From Phallus indusiatus (lineage: Eukaryota > Basidiomycota > Agaricomycetes > Phallales > Phallaceae): a DNA stretch of 60,193 bases. The position numbers were made by a program, and so were the translations under genes. Positions 10,295 through 19,704 of this stretch are shown in pieces. The stretch is from assembly GCA_027605045.1 (NCBI GenBank), contig JAQFWX010000053.1, forward strand, positions 1 through 60,193. The letters run 5' to 3'. Each line of letters begins with the position of its first letter. Position 1 is the first letter of the stretch. Under the pieces are notes generated by a model. It was not told the DNA's origin and did no database searches. It was given only the letters and a program-made list of their open reading frames with translations.

Positions 10295-10885
10295 ATGTCG
10301 TACAACCACGAAAACTCACAAAACTCTACTCCTTATTTACAACTCCCATTTTTCCCTTTTTCGTTCCGTTCTTCTCTCAGAACCGGCCCTAATCCCGACT
10401 TCCTTACCATAATCCGTGTCTACAACACCTTCACCTCCGAAATCAATATCGACGCTAATACAGTACTCCCCGCTACACCTCCCCCATCTCTGGAAATAAC
10501 CCTTCCTTACGATGATTTAGAACTAGGATACCCGCGAGCACTAACTCTATACGAACGAACGGACATCAACGTCATGCACGAATCGTATGAGTTTGTCGGG
10601 TTCCTGAAAGCTCAAAGGGATGGAGTACTTATATGGAGATTAGTTTTCCGCAATTGGTTTTATGGATACGTACAGTTTCTATTTGTCGATGCCCCCCTAT
10701 CCGTCATGCCACCTCCCCCAGACTTTTCAGATGATCTTACTCGCCCTCCTCCCTCATATCAAGAAGTGGAAAGCGATCTATTTGAGGATCTGAGGCGACC
10801 ATCGATGCCTAGTCCCATCATCATTCTTCCACTGCCACGGAGAAGCCGATCCCAGCAGCCAGGGCCAGATCAGTCAGAAGAATAA
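10295..10885 (+). CDS. Unknown ORF B, paralogue of ORF A, with PPxY motif
   Basis: 196 residues, 147 bp downstream of ORF A on the same strand. Family unknown. A core at about residues 33-140 matches the spacing and hydrophobic pattern of the ORF A core. The C-terminal tail is rich in proline and acid and contains RPPPSYQEV, a PPxY motif (known to bind WW domains of Nedd4/Rsp5-type ubiquitin ligases), followed by a basic segment near the end (PRRSRSQ). No transmembrane segment or signal peptide is seen. The tandem arrangement suggests an ancient duplication within the element. A host-derived or accessory function (as for U3-encoded proteins of some retroviruses) is inference only. Confidence 0.65.
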   Translation: MSYNHENSQNSTPYLQLPFFPFSFRSSLRTGPNPDFLTIIRVYNTFTSEINIDANTVLPATPPPSLEITLPYDDLELGYPRALTLYERTDINVMHESYEFVGFLKAQRDGVLIWRLVFRNWFYGYVQFLFVDAPLSVMPPPPDFSDDLTRPPPSYQEVESDLFEDLRRPSMPSPIIILPLPRRSRSQQPGPDQSEE

Positions 10886-11187
10886 GATGGAAAGGTATGG
10901 TACAGGATAGAGGCAGCGCGGGAAGTGCCAGGTGTTGAGTCAGGCAAGGGCTGTGTCTCAAGCCAGTTTTATTCTTCCTATTTGATCTCTTTTTGTTTTC
11001 TTTTGTTCTTTTGTTTTGGCTTCATCATTTTCTCCTATCTATGTTTATGACTCCTTTTTGTTGTAATTGTATCCCCATCATTCTCTCGCGATTCCCCTAT
11101 CTTCCATATTTCTTTTTGTTCTTTTGTTTCTTCTTGTTTGTTATCCCGGTGAACGATGAGTGATCGTCTCACCAATGCTATGTACTC

Positions 11188-11202
11188 TGAAAGGTATAAA
11201 TA
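11188..11202 (+). promoter_or_regulatory. TATA-like element in the 2.34-kb insert
   Basis: GAAAGGTATAAATACTG, preceded by ~170 bp of T/C-rich sequence and followed within ~60 bp by tandem CAGTTTAAGTC-like repeats (11,257-11,310). The position, about 560 bp from the right end, is where an LTR promoter would lie. Confidence 0.45.
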
Positions 11203-11756
11203 CTGTATGTAAATACTTGTATCAGCAGCAATCTACCGATACGGGTTGTCTCACAGTTTAAGTCCAGTTCAGTTTAAGTCAAGCTCAGTTCAAGTTCAAG
11301 TCAAGTTTCGTCTCTAGTCTAATTCTACGCTCACATCTTTATCTTTGGATTAACTCTGAGTGAGGTCTCGGAGTATAAACTAGCGATTTTCATTTCAATT
11401 CTATTGTCGCTTCACTAACTCGCAGAAGGATAACTGTCATCATTTGATTGTAGATCCTCCATTCTAGTCGCAATCCAAGTTCACTTGCCGACTCTTTGTT
11501 CATTCAATCCCTCGCACTTCTGCTTACAATCACATCTAGTCGTTGCAGTTAGTGTTTGAGTTTGTTTGTGTTGGTTTCGATATCAGCGCATACATCCACA
11601 CATCCCCATTCCCCAATTACTCATTCTCTCATTACCCGAAATCAGCACCAGGACCCACTCCACGGTAGACTAACGACCTCTATAATCAAATATCTCGTAG
11701 TTATTCCGATCACATATAGCCGGCATACACAAAGCTATATACATCGGATCGTTACA

Positions 11757-13544
11757 GCGTGTAACCTCAATCGTCGCCAAGCCAGATGGTCAGTATATCT
11801 CTTGCATTTCGACTTTACTCTGCAGCATATACCGGGTAAGTCGATGGGGAAACCTGATGGCTTATCCCGTCGACCAGACCATGGCTCGGGAAAGGAAGAT
11901 AATCGTGGCGTCACTCTAATCCGACCTGAAATGTTTGCAATCAATGCTCTGCAAACATTCCGTCTCAAGGGGGAGGAGGAGGATCTTCTACGCCAGATTC
12001 GCAAGGCCAATTGGGAAGGCAAGGTCGAGGATAGTGTGTCCAAAGCCGTTGCGACACTCCGTGCCTTGGGCGGTCGTTCAGCTCACTCGTCAGAATGGTT
12101 TGAAGACCAGGACCTCCTGTACTATCGTGGCAAGGTTTACGTACCAAACGTTGACGAGCTACGTCGGAAAATCCTTTCCAGACACCACGACACCAAACTT
12201 GGTGGTCATCCCGGTCGTTTCAAGACTCTCGAGCTCGTTTCGCGCACCTTCTGGTGGCCAGGTATCTCTAGGTATGTACAACGCTATGTAGAGGCCTGCG
12301 ACATGTGTCTACGTACGAAACCATCTCGCCATGCTCCATACGGACTTCTTCGACCCACAGAAGTGCCAAGTCGACCTTGGGAACACATCTCAGTCGACTT
12401 CATTGTGGAGCTGCCAGAATCCAATGGTTTCGACGCAATCCTCTCTGTTGTCGACTCTCTCACTAAACGGGTTCACTTCGTGCCGACGTTTACAACACTT
12501 GACGCGACAGGTCTAGCCCGTCTGTACCTCCAACATGTCTGGAAGCTCCATGGTCTCCCCATGAAGGTGATCTCTGACAGAGGTCCCCAGTTTGCGTCCC
12601 ACTTCACACAGGAGCTTTCTAGGCTCCTGGGCATACGGCTTGCACCCTCTACGGCATATCATCCTAAAACCGATGGTCAGACAGAGCGTGTCAATGCAGA
12701 AGTCAAACAGTACCTTCGACTTTTCACCTCTGAGCGACAGGACGACTGGGACCAGATACTGCCCTTGGCTGAGTTCGCATATAACAACCATGTGCATTCA
12801 GCTATGCGTGCGACACCATTTGAGCTCGATACTGGACGACATCCTCGTATGGGATTCGAACCGTTAGTCGCCGACTCGAAGATTGAATCTGTCAACGAGT
12901 TCAAGACGTGCATGGAGTCGACGATAGAGGAAGCCAAGGCCGCCATAGCCAAGTCGAAGGACGAGATGGCCAAATACTACGATCGGAAACACATCCCAGC
13001 ACCTGAGTACAAGGTTGGTGACAAGGTCTACCTTGATTCGAGCGACATTCGTACCACCAGGCCTTCCACCAAGTTGTCGCATCAGTACTTAGGGCCTTTC
13101 CCGAAAGTCAGTAAGGTCGGGTCGCATGCATACAAGCTGCGTTTACCACTGTCGATGTCAAGGCTTCACCCAGTATTCCACGTCGGGAAGTTACGTCCAA
13201 AGGTTGAAGACACAATCCCGGGTCGTTGCGTCAAGGCACCTCCACCTCCTGAAGTCAGAGATGACGGTGAACACTACATTGTAGAACGGATTTTGGACAG
13301 CCGTGTGTTCCGGAGACGACTCGAATATAAGGTGCGTTGGGAAGGCTATGGTCCCGAGCATGATCAGTGGGAACCCAAGTCGAATATTACAGCCCTGGAC
13401 CTGATTAGGCAGTTCCACCGTGAACACCTGAGTGCGCCGCGCTTGATAAATGGCCTCCTTTTCCACTGTCGCCCTCGGTTCGACTTTTCCAAGTTGCAAG
13501 CATCATTAGTCGAGGCTACAGGTGTCGAAACACCGCCTCGTTGA
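11757..13544 (+). pseudogene. Pol, second part: integrase and chromodomain
   Basis: An uninterrupted 595-codon frame following the insert. It begins inside RNase H (NLNRRQARW) and continues through a His2-Cys2 zinc-binding region (about 12,180-12,330, ending CDMCLRTK) to the DDE integrase core: D at 12,396, D at 12,576, E at 12,684, giving the canonical D,D-35-E spacing. It ends with a chromodomain (about 13,270-13,430; YIVERILDSR...YKVRWEGY), the targeting module that binds histone marks in chromoviruses. The first codon after the duplication is TGT where Arg is expected, another C-to-T change. The open frame can be read from 11,556 but the first 67 codons belong to the insert. Confidence 0.92.
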
Positions 13545-13635
13545 AGGGGGGGGTGGTGTCAGGGTACGCTACCGCGTCCCCTCATTTTTCCTTATTTATT
13601 ATCATCAGTATATATTCATTTCCATTTTATTTATA
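13543..13635 (+). mobile_element. Polypurine tract and truncated 3' LTR
   Basis: The pol stop is followed at once by GAAGGGGGGGGTGG (polypurine tract, plus-strand primer) and then TGTCAGGGTACGCTACC at 13,557, the LTR start. Similarity to the full ~400-bp copies ends at about 13,632, so the rest of the LTR is deleted or replaced. Confidence 0.85.
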
Positions 13636-14301
13636 GCTGTCAAAGTCATGTTCATCCTCCTAGTATTCGACATCCTGTCCTGGTAGATTTGTTTTAGGGA
13701 TCAGAAAGTTTGCAAATGTTAAAGCATGAAGTTAATGCACATATTGGTAAAAATCCCAGCTTTCTCTATAAGTCGTACGGGCCACATACTTTCCAGCTTC
13801 AACTCGGATGTATCTTCTTCGTTAATGTCGCTGCTGTCTTCCTTACCAGTAGGATTTGACGCTTTGGCGACGCTGTCTTTCAGCCATTCTTCAGGAACTT
13901 CTTGCCATTCCTCTTCCTTTCTGCGAAGACAGGAACTTGCCCGAGTGCCTACTATTCTCGGTCTAGTCGTTTGAAAGACCTGCAGCTGTGAACGGGTCTC
14001 CATGCAACCAATGTAGTAGAATAATGAGACGTAGGTGTCGCTTTGTTATTTATGACCGTTTGTGAAGGAGGGGCCAATTTTTCGATGGTACCCTGTTTCT
14101 GTCAAGAGGAGCCAGCTACAGTGGTAGTCTCACTGTCTGTTTCTGGTGTAATTCTCTTCTGTTTCCTCATTTTAGGAGCATCTCTTCATTGAGGGAGATG
14201 TTGCTTCCACAGTCAATTACCTTTGAGACATCATAAGAAGGAAAAAAATGACGATGTCAAAAAAATTTACCTCCTAAGAGCCAGTAATCGGTGGAAGTAG
14301 T
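13636..14301. other. Unassigned stretch left of a solo LTR
   Basis: A 94-residue minus-strand frame at 14,003-13,719 has a charged, gene-like composition (RRKEEEWQEVPEEWL) but no family I recognise. It may be the continuation of the gene split by the LTR at 14,302-14,702, or older retrotransposon coding sequence. No promoter or start can be supported. Confidence 0.35.
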
Positions 14302-14702
14302 TGTTAAGGCTACTCAGCTCACACTAGAGGGAGGGGATCCTAAGATAAATATATTGGGGGAGAGCTAACTACTCACCTAGAGGGAGGGGATCCTAAGAGA
14401 ACAAGCTTAGGGACCCTCACTCTAGGGACAGCGACTATATACATGGAAAAACGATAGCGCGGCGTGCGGCCCTGACACAGCTAAGTGCCAGACGCCCAAA
14501 CCGAACATAAGCAACGTGACGCCATAGGCGTCACGCCGGGTACGAGCGCGCGACGCGCGCAAGTAGAGAAAGTGGAATAGAGACAGAGGGAGCGAACAGA
14601 GGGTGGAGATAATATATGGGAAATATAATTAAAGTAGAGGGAAATATATACCGATGGTAATAAATGAGGAAAAATGAGGGGACGCGGTAGCGTACCCTGA
14701 CA
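14302..14702 (-). mobile_element. Solo LTR of the chromovirus family, target duplication GTAGT
   Basis: 401 bp, reverse orientation (ends CGTACCCTGACA on the top strand). Exact 5-bp duplication GTAGT at 14,297-14,301 and 14,703-14,707. Carries the family features: hairpin GTGACGCC-TAT-GGCGTCAC, a GCGCGC-rich palindrome and two copies of GGATCCCCTCCCTCTAG near its 3' end. It interrupts an older minus-strand gene fragment. Confidence 0.93.
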
Positions 14703-15100
14703 GTAGTAGTGATGTGTTGTGGGTTGTCGATTCGGTAGGATTCGAGGCGTTCTACAATGAGTGGTTTGAGGAGATCCATTTGCACTAGACATTTATCACC
14801 TCTCCAGAATCATACATTAGTAAAAGAATATTTTTTTGAAATTCAGAGAAAACGTACAGCAGCACATCTAACACAATGACTCTCCTTCAACTTCATAAAC
14901 ATCGGATGCGATGGGATCTTTTGTGAAACCATCATCACTGTCCTCGCATAATTCACAAACGCCATCTCAACATCACCAAGTTCATGATCCAAAATAGCCT
15001 CTTTCGAATAAACAAGATCGTCATTGAACTCTGCATCAGGTAAAAGAGCCATTCTCGCAATATCAGTGAGTTCATCGATGGAATGAGGACATTCAGATAA
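14703..15100 (-). pseudogene. USP8/AMSH dimerisation-domain gene fragment
   Basis: Minus-strand coding remains. At about 15,080-14,880 the translation contains SIDELTDIARMALLP and, further on, AFVNYARTV...SQKIPSHPMF, which fits the helical USP8-dimerisation domain at the N-terminus of AMSH-type deubiquitinases (K63-linkage-specific, endosomal). A second piece at about 14,780-14,710 (MDLLKPLIVERLESYRID) matches the end of that domain. The pieces are in different frames with an intron or frameshift between, and the LTR at 14,302 follows directly. No JAMM metalloprotease domain is found nearby, so this is at best a fragment. A chance helical resemblance is possible. Confidence 0.4.
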
Positions 15101-15607
15101 AGCGGATCGATATCATTGAACAGCTGATGCTCTGGGATAATGATAACCCGTGAAAGTAGGTCGTTGAGCCATAGTATACCCCTTTGAAAAGTTGTGGTCC
15201 TGTCGGATAGACTGTTGAGTTTGAGCTTGTTGGAAGACAGGTGCGAGTGAGCCAAAGTTAGATTTTGATTTGGGGAGAGAGGTGAAGAATGAGTTTGGTA
15301 GGACGGGGAGGTAGTATGTTGGTGGGATGTAACAGTGTTTGAAACCGAGTCCTGCAACGAGATCGGTGTTGTTGTTAGCATTGTTATTGTTAACATTGTT
15401 GGAGACAGAGGCAGTGGTGGCTGCTACTGCTGCGGTAGCGGAAGCCCTTGAAGCTGTCTGACCAAGCGAATACGGGTGAACATGAGCAAATAACAACGGC
15501 CGGAAAGCCAGATGACGAGTGTCAAGATCCGAGACCGTTCGAGATCGCGAGATCGAGGAATTGAGAATCGAGAGATCAGGAGATGAGGAACTTGGCTTCA
15601 ACTTATG
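15101..15607 (-). other. Remains of family D retrotransposon 5' region fused to unknown sequence
   Basis: Going leftwards from the LTR at 15,608, the minus strand reads CATAAGTTGAAGCCAAGTTCC and a Ser-rich frame (KPSSSSPDLS...). The same sequence follows the family D LTR at 24,940. Similarity ends near 15,525 after CTTGAC. Beyond that the frame continues with Ala/Asn-rich low-complexity sequence (AATTASVSNNVNNNN) of unknown origin to about 15,113. Confidence 0.45.
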
Positions 15608-16153
15608 TGTTGCACCCGCTCCAAAGGCCTGAGAGTATTCCTCAATTTGGATCGTGACGAATCAGCACTCACAACAAAGAACAACCGGAGATAACGAAGA
15701 CTTTGGCGACAGAGTTGCCAAAGGCAAGAGATGGAGGAAATCAGGAAATCGAGAAAATGAGATTTCGAGATAAAGAGACGAGTTGTAATTCAAGGAGGTT
15801 TGAAATACAATAAAATATATTTGAATCGAATCAAAGTTTGATTTCAAGACGACTTTGTATGGTATTTACAACGAGTTTAAATACTACAAAGTAATGCAGG
15901 GTCGAGTACAAAGAAAGTACTAATTCGGAAAGTACATAATAGTACTCGAGGAAGTCGTGAGGTTCATTAGAATCATAAAGAAAGAAATAGAAGGTATTCT
16001 ATTTATATCATGGAACCTCACCGATTGTCAAAGTGAATAAATCAGTAATCGGTAAATCGAGAGATCGCATAGGGTGTGATCTCTATAAGGTTCGTTCGTT
16101 CGAAATCGAAATAAATCGTTAAATCGATGTCACGAGAAAATCGGCTCGTGACA
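15608..16153 (-). mobile_element. LTR, family D
   Basis: 546 bp; on the minus strand starts TGTCACGAGCCG and ends GGGTGCAACA. The 5' end carries an inverted repeat, GTCACGA...TCGTGAC. The sequence just inside (CATAAGTTGAAGCC) is the same as inside the other family D copies, so the LTR is still joined to some internal sequence. No exact target duplication was found. Confidence 0.7.
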
Positions 16154-16403
16154 CATACCATTAGTAGTGACGGCCTTCTCACAGTCGTGTCTCGAAAAGA
16201 CTTGGAACCTGATACCTGATAGTAAAGAAATTTCATGAAAAATTGAATGGACTCTCAGAGTACATCAGTACGATGTGTCAAGCGCCGTGTTCCGAGCCTA
16301 TCCCGGCAAAGTCCGGTCTAGTACAAAACACGTGCGTGCGGATAAAGATAGAATAAAGGAAGTACGGAGAGTACAGGTGTGAGGGACTTGGCTTCAGCTT
16401 ATA
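16154..16403. other. Spacer between two family D LTRs
   Basis: Short stretch that includes the beginning of the family D internal region on the minus strand (GAAGCCAAGTCCCTC, about 16,380-16,397). No gene is visible. Confidence 0.5.
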
Positions 16404-17016
16404 TGCTGCGCCCACTCGCCCAACTTCAGATATCCCTCGATTTCAGAGAACGAGAGAAGTACGCAACTAGTACGTACAAGTCCGATGTCAAGTACGACGA
16501 AGGACTTCAGATACCCAAGACGTCTGACGACGACTGGACTTATAACTACGCACGAGTCCGCAACTAAGTACGAGACACAGTACGCAGAGTACGAGGAAGA
16601 ACGGAGACGGATTAGATAGAAGAGAAGAACGGAGAACTAATTAATATTATATTCTGACTGCCGATTCCCAGCTGTGAAACTGGGGTTTAAATACACGAGT
16701 ACGGAAATACTATCCTGAAAGGGGAAATGGATAATAAAGGAATGGTTGTAACTAGGACAGATGATTAGGCAGAGTCTGGGACGGACGAGTCCTGGTTAAT
16801 TGGAATATCGGGTGGGTACGCTCAAGATTAGATAAAGGCGGATCGGAGGGCTGTGCATGAAGTACTGAAAGTACGAAGCAAGTACGCAGTACGTACTTTG
16901 ATGGGAAACCGTGGGTCCGTGAGTGTGAATTACGTACTTTGATGGGAAACCGTGGGTCCGTGAGTGTGAATTACGTAACCTTCCAGAAAAGGTCACGGGG
17001 CATGCCGGGCGTGACA
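16404..17016 (-). mobile_element. LTR, family D, second copy
   Basis: 613 bp; on the minus strand starts TGTCACGCCCGGC with the inverted repeat GTCACG...CGTGAC, and ends GTGGGCGCAGCA. It contains a 54-55 bp tandem duplication (around 16,889-16,977, TACGTACTTTGATGGGAAAC twice), which explains its greater length. Flanked by internal sequence on the left. Confidence 0.65.
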
Positions 17017-17638
17017 CGATGCGGCTAAATCTGATGCATGTAATGATAGTCATACTAGTATGTTCTTTGGGCCGCTATGATCGGTTCTGAACTGATTTGA
17101 TTCAGAAAGAAACAATTTGCTTTGCCAACAGCTTTAGGACAACATCGACAAATGTTGAGTTAAATTCTTGAACGAGGAGGAAAGCAAACACCCTCATGAT
17201 CGGGCTGCTGTACCAATGCACTTTCATGTTTCAAAAATAGCAAACTAAAGACAGGATTTACTGTGGCAGAAATTATAGTTTTCAAATGCAGTGAATAAAT
17301 TATATGAATACTATTCAAGCACAAAAGGTGAATGTAAAGACCAAGAGTGTCTGAGGCTTTGTCAAGATACGGCAGAATTGGTGGGAGAGACACTCCTAAT
17401 GCTGAGGAAAAAGGTCCCACAGCTGGTGCATAAATACAGGCTGAGAGTTTTCTGAGACTCAAGGAGAAAAATGCCATCGATAATGTTTCGAATAAAGGCT
17501 ACCTCCTCAATCATGCATGCTCCTACACACAAAGATACTAAGATTCTAGAGTGACTTCGTTCTAACCGATTTGTTATAAGCCGCTGATTATTATGTATCT
17601 TTTGGAGCCTGATCAAATGAAGTACGTGCTACCGCTAC
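17017..17638 (-). pseudogene. Possible transporter (MFS) remnant
   Basis: Minus-strand frames at 17,616-17,362 and 17,477-17,160 are rich in hydrophobic stretches. The segment IRNIIDGIFLLESQKTLSLY resembles the cytoplasmic loop between helices of major facilitator transporters ((I/V)xDxFFxxERGxxxxLY), but without the key Arg-Gly. The frame shifts, and the solo LTR at 17,639 lies directly upstream on this strand. I regard it as a decayed gene; the family assignment is tentative. Confidence 0.3.
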
Positions 17639-18037
17639 TGTCAGGGTACGCTACCGCGTCCCCTCATTTTTCCTCATTTATTATCATCGGTATATATTTC
17701 CCTCTACTTTAATTATATTTCCCATATATTATCTCCACCCTCCGTTTGCTCCCTCTGTCTCTATTCCACTTTCTCTACTTGCGCGCGTTGCGCGCTCGTA
17801 CCCGGCGTGACGCCTATGGCGTCACGTTGCTTATGTTCGGTTTGGGCATCTGGCACTTAGCTGTGTCAGGGCCGCACGCCGCGCTATCGTTTTTCATGTA
17901 TATAGTCGCTGTCCCTAGAGTGAGGGTCCCTAAGCTTGTTCTCTTAGGATCCCCTCCCTCTAGGTGAGTAGTTAGTTCTCCCCCAATATATTCTCTTAGG
18001 ATCCCCTCCCTCTAGTGTGAGCTGAGTAGCCCTAACA
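17639..18037 (+). mobile_element. Solo LTR of the chromovirus family, target duplication GCTAC
   Basis: 399 bp from TGTCAGGGTACGC to GTAGCCCTAACA. Exact duplication GCTAC at 17,634-17,638 and 18,038-18,042. The first ~60 bp match the 3' LTR stump at 13,557 almost base for base, so this is the best reference copy for the family. Confidence 0.95.
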
Positions 18038-18919
18038 GCTACCCAATTGATGGAATTCTCATGCGGGTTCCTAGCTGTAGTAGGTTAGTCTCTGTAAGGC
18101 ATCGTGTAAGACAATCAGATTGATATACTAGTTGGATTTGAGTTAGATTTGAAGATTATCTCATCCTACTGGTCACCCCAAAATAAATGATGCCCGAGAA
18201 TTTTGGAATTATTGGCATTCCAAAAAAATGATGATTCGCTGGGGTTTCAAATTGCGATTTGAAAGAAAGACACTGATAGATTATATAATAAGTTCATTTA
18301 AACTTTGCATTTTACCTGTCTAATCGTACCCATATGGAATTCTGAAATATTCTGACACATTAAAGAAGAGAAACAAACCCTTGATCAAAAAATTAGCTCG
18401 CATAGAATCCTTCTTCAGGCCTACTTTTGGAAGGAACAAATTCCACAGAAACAATTTCTCTCGTGCAGGTGTGGTTGCAAATCAGCTCTAATGAATTATG
18501 CTCGTTTATACTGAAAGCCAAATAGGTTAAACAGGAAATTTGAAAACAGTAGAGTACCTTTACAAGATACTCCTACACTTTTTGGTGAAGTTTTTCCCTC
18601 ATATGCAACGAACGCATCTTGAGAAACACAGTTAGATTCTCATTGCCAACTGGCAGTAACTATGAAAAACACGGTCCGAGCGTCGTTCTATTGGGGAGGA
18701 TTTGAAAACCGTTTTGCCTTTTCGATGATTTTTCTAGAAGATTCAATTCAAAGTTCTCAAGAATTACTTGATTTCTACATTGAAGCAATAAATTTTTCAC
18801 TGCCCGTTCGAATATACATCTGAAATCGAGCTCCATCGTATATTGAGGTTCTAGTAAATCCAATGCTGCCTGCCATATCAGGTTGGAGTCCCCCTCAACA
18901 CTAAGGCTGTTCACGATTC
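18038..18919. other. Unassigned AT-rich stretch
   Basis: No gene I recognise. A 92-residue minus-strand frame (18,938-18,660) has ordinary amino-acid composition, but it runs into the neighbouring LTR at its start and shows no motif. Confidence 0.4.
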
Positions 18920-19316
18920 TGTCAGGGTACGCTACCACCGTCTCTCATTTTTCTATTTATTATCATCGACATCACTTCGTTTCCATTCCATTTGCTATTT
19001 CCGTATTTTACTTTTATCTTCCGTTCCCTTGTTCAGCCTCTATTTCGCATTCTCTACTCGCGCGCGTCGCGCGCTCGTGCCCGGCGTGATGCCCGTGACA
19101 TCACGTCGCTTAGGCTCAGTTCGGGCGCCTAGCACTTAGCTGTGTCAGGGCCGCACGCCGCGTTATCGTTTTTCATGTATATAGTCGCTGTCCCTAGAGT
19201 GAGGGTCCCTAAGCTTGTTCTCTTAGGATCCCCTCCCTCTAGGTGAGTAGTATAGCTCTCTCAATATATTTTACTTAGGATCCCCTCCCTCTAGTGTGAG
19301 CTGAGTAGCCCTAACA
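18920..19316 (+). mobile_element. LTR of the chromovirus family, no exact target duplication
   Basis: 397 bp, TGTCAGGGTACGC to GTAGCCCTAACA. Flanks GATTC and CCTTC do not match, so it may be one end of a rearranged element, or an old insertion. More diverged than the copy at 17,639; closest by eye to the one at 20,726. It sits just beyond a splice donor of the hAT transposase fragment. Confidence 0.85.
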
Positions 19317-19704
19317 CCTTCCACACACTTACCATTGTTGGGACGAAGTTGTTTTGATCCAAATTTGTCGATAATAGCATCTTCTGCTGTGAGGTACGGT
19401 TCATTAAACCAGGAGTTCAAAACCGTGACAGATCATGTTGATTCATCTGAGAGTGAATGACGCGTCCTGGAGACAGTTAACCGGCCTTGCAAGAATGCAC
19501 GTTCCACGTCAGTAGAAGTTGCTTCTGGTAATAAAAGGTTAAAAACGCAATTGAGTTCAGGATAAAATACACACCTGGACATGTTAGGAAATGGAGCGCC
19601 ATTGGAGCAAGTGGATCACCTGCAAGTTCAAGGGCCTGCCAATATGTAATTGGACAAGTCACGGTGACAATTGGAGGACTAGAGATGTAGATTTCGAAAG
19701 CATC

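Larger units (their letters stand above)
9414..11756 (+). mobile_element. 2.34-kb insert with TG...CA ends and two ORFs; putative giant solo LTR
   Basis: Foreign DNA inside the RNase H codons of the chromovirus. It starts TGTCGTGCACC and ends ATCGTTACA, and is bounded by GCGC (9410-9413) and GCGT (11,757-11,760). Removing it with one copy of the 4-bp duplication restores the pol reading frame. It holds two related ORFs (9533-10147, 10295-10885), then a T/C-rich stretch (10,970-11,140), a TATA-like GGTATAAATAC (11,193) and ~540 bp of non-coding DNA. That order matches U3-R-U5 of an LTR with coding capacity in U3. All other LTR families here also start TGTC and end in (A/T)ACA. Alternative: an unclassified non-LTR insertion. 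Confidence 0.7.
6321..13635 (+). mobile_element. Degenerate Ty3/gypsy chromovirus
   Basis: Order of domains: Gag with zinc knuckle, aspartic protease, reverse transcriptase, RNase H, [2.34-kb foreign insert], zinc-binding and DDE integrase, chromodomain, polypurine tract, start of the 3' LTR. The integrase-plus-chromodomain order identifies a Ty3/gypsy chromovirus. The element is dead: the 5' LTR and gag N-terminus are missing, pol has TGA stops at 7448-7450 and 8756-8758, RNase H is interrupted at 9413/9414, and the 3' LTR breaks off after about 75 bp. Its 3' LTR start is nearly identical to the solo LTRs at 14,302, 17,639, 18,920 and 20,726, which are therefore relics of the same family. 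Confidence 0.93.

Noticed and set aside
9414..11756. Reading the pol frame through 9,413 to 10,147 as a fused pol protein
   Set aside because: Homology to RNase H stops exactly at 9,412 and resumes at 11,757; the fusion is an accident of insertion.
18915..19321. Target duplication around the LTR at 18,920
   Set aside because: Flanks GATTC and CCTTC differ at two of five positions, so no duplication is claimed.
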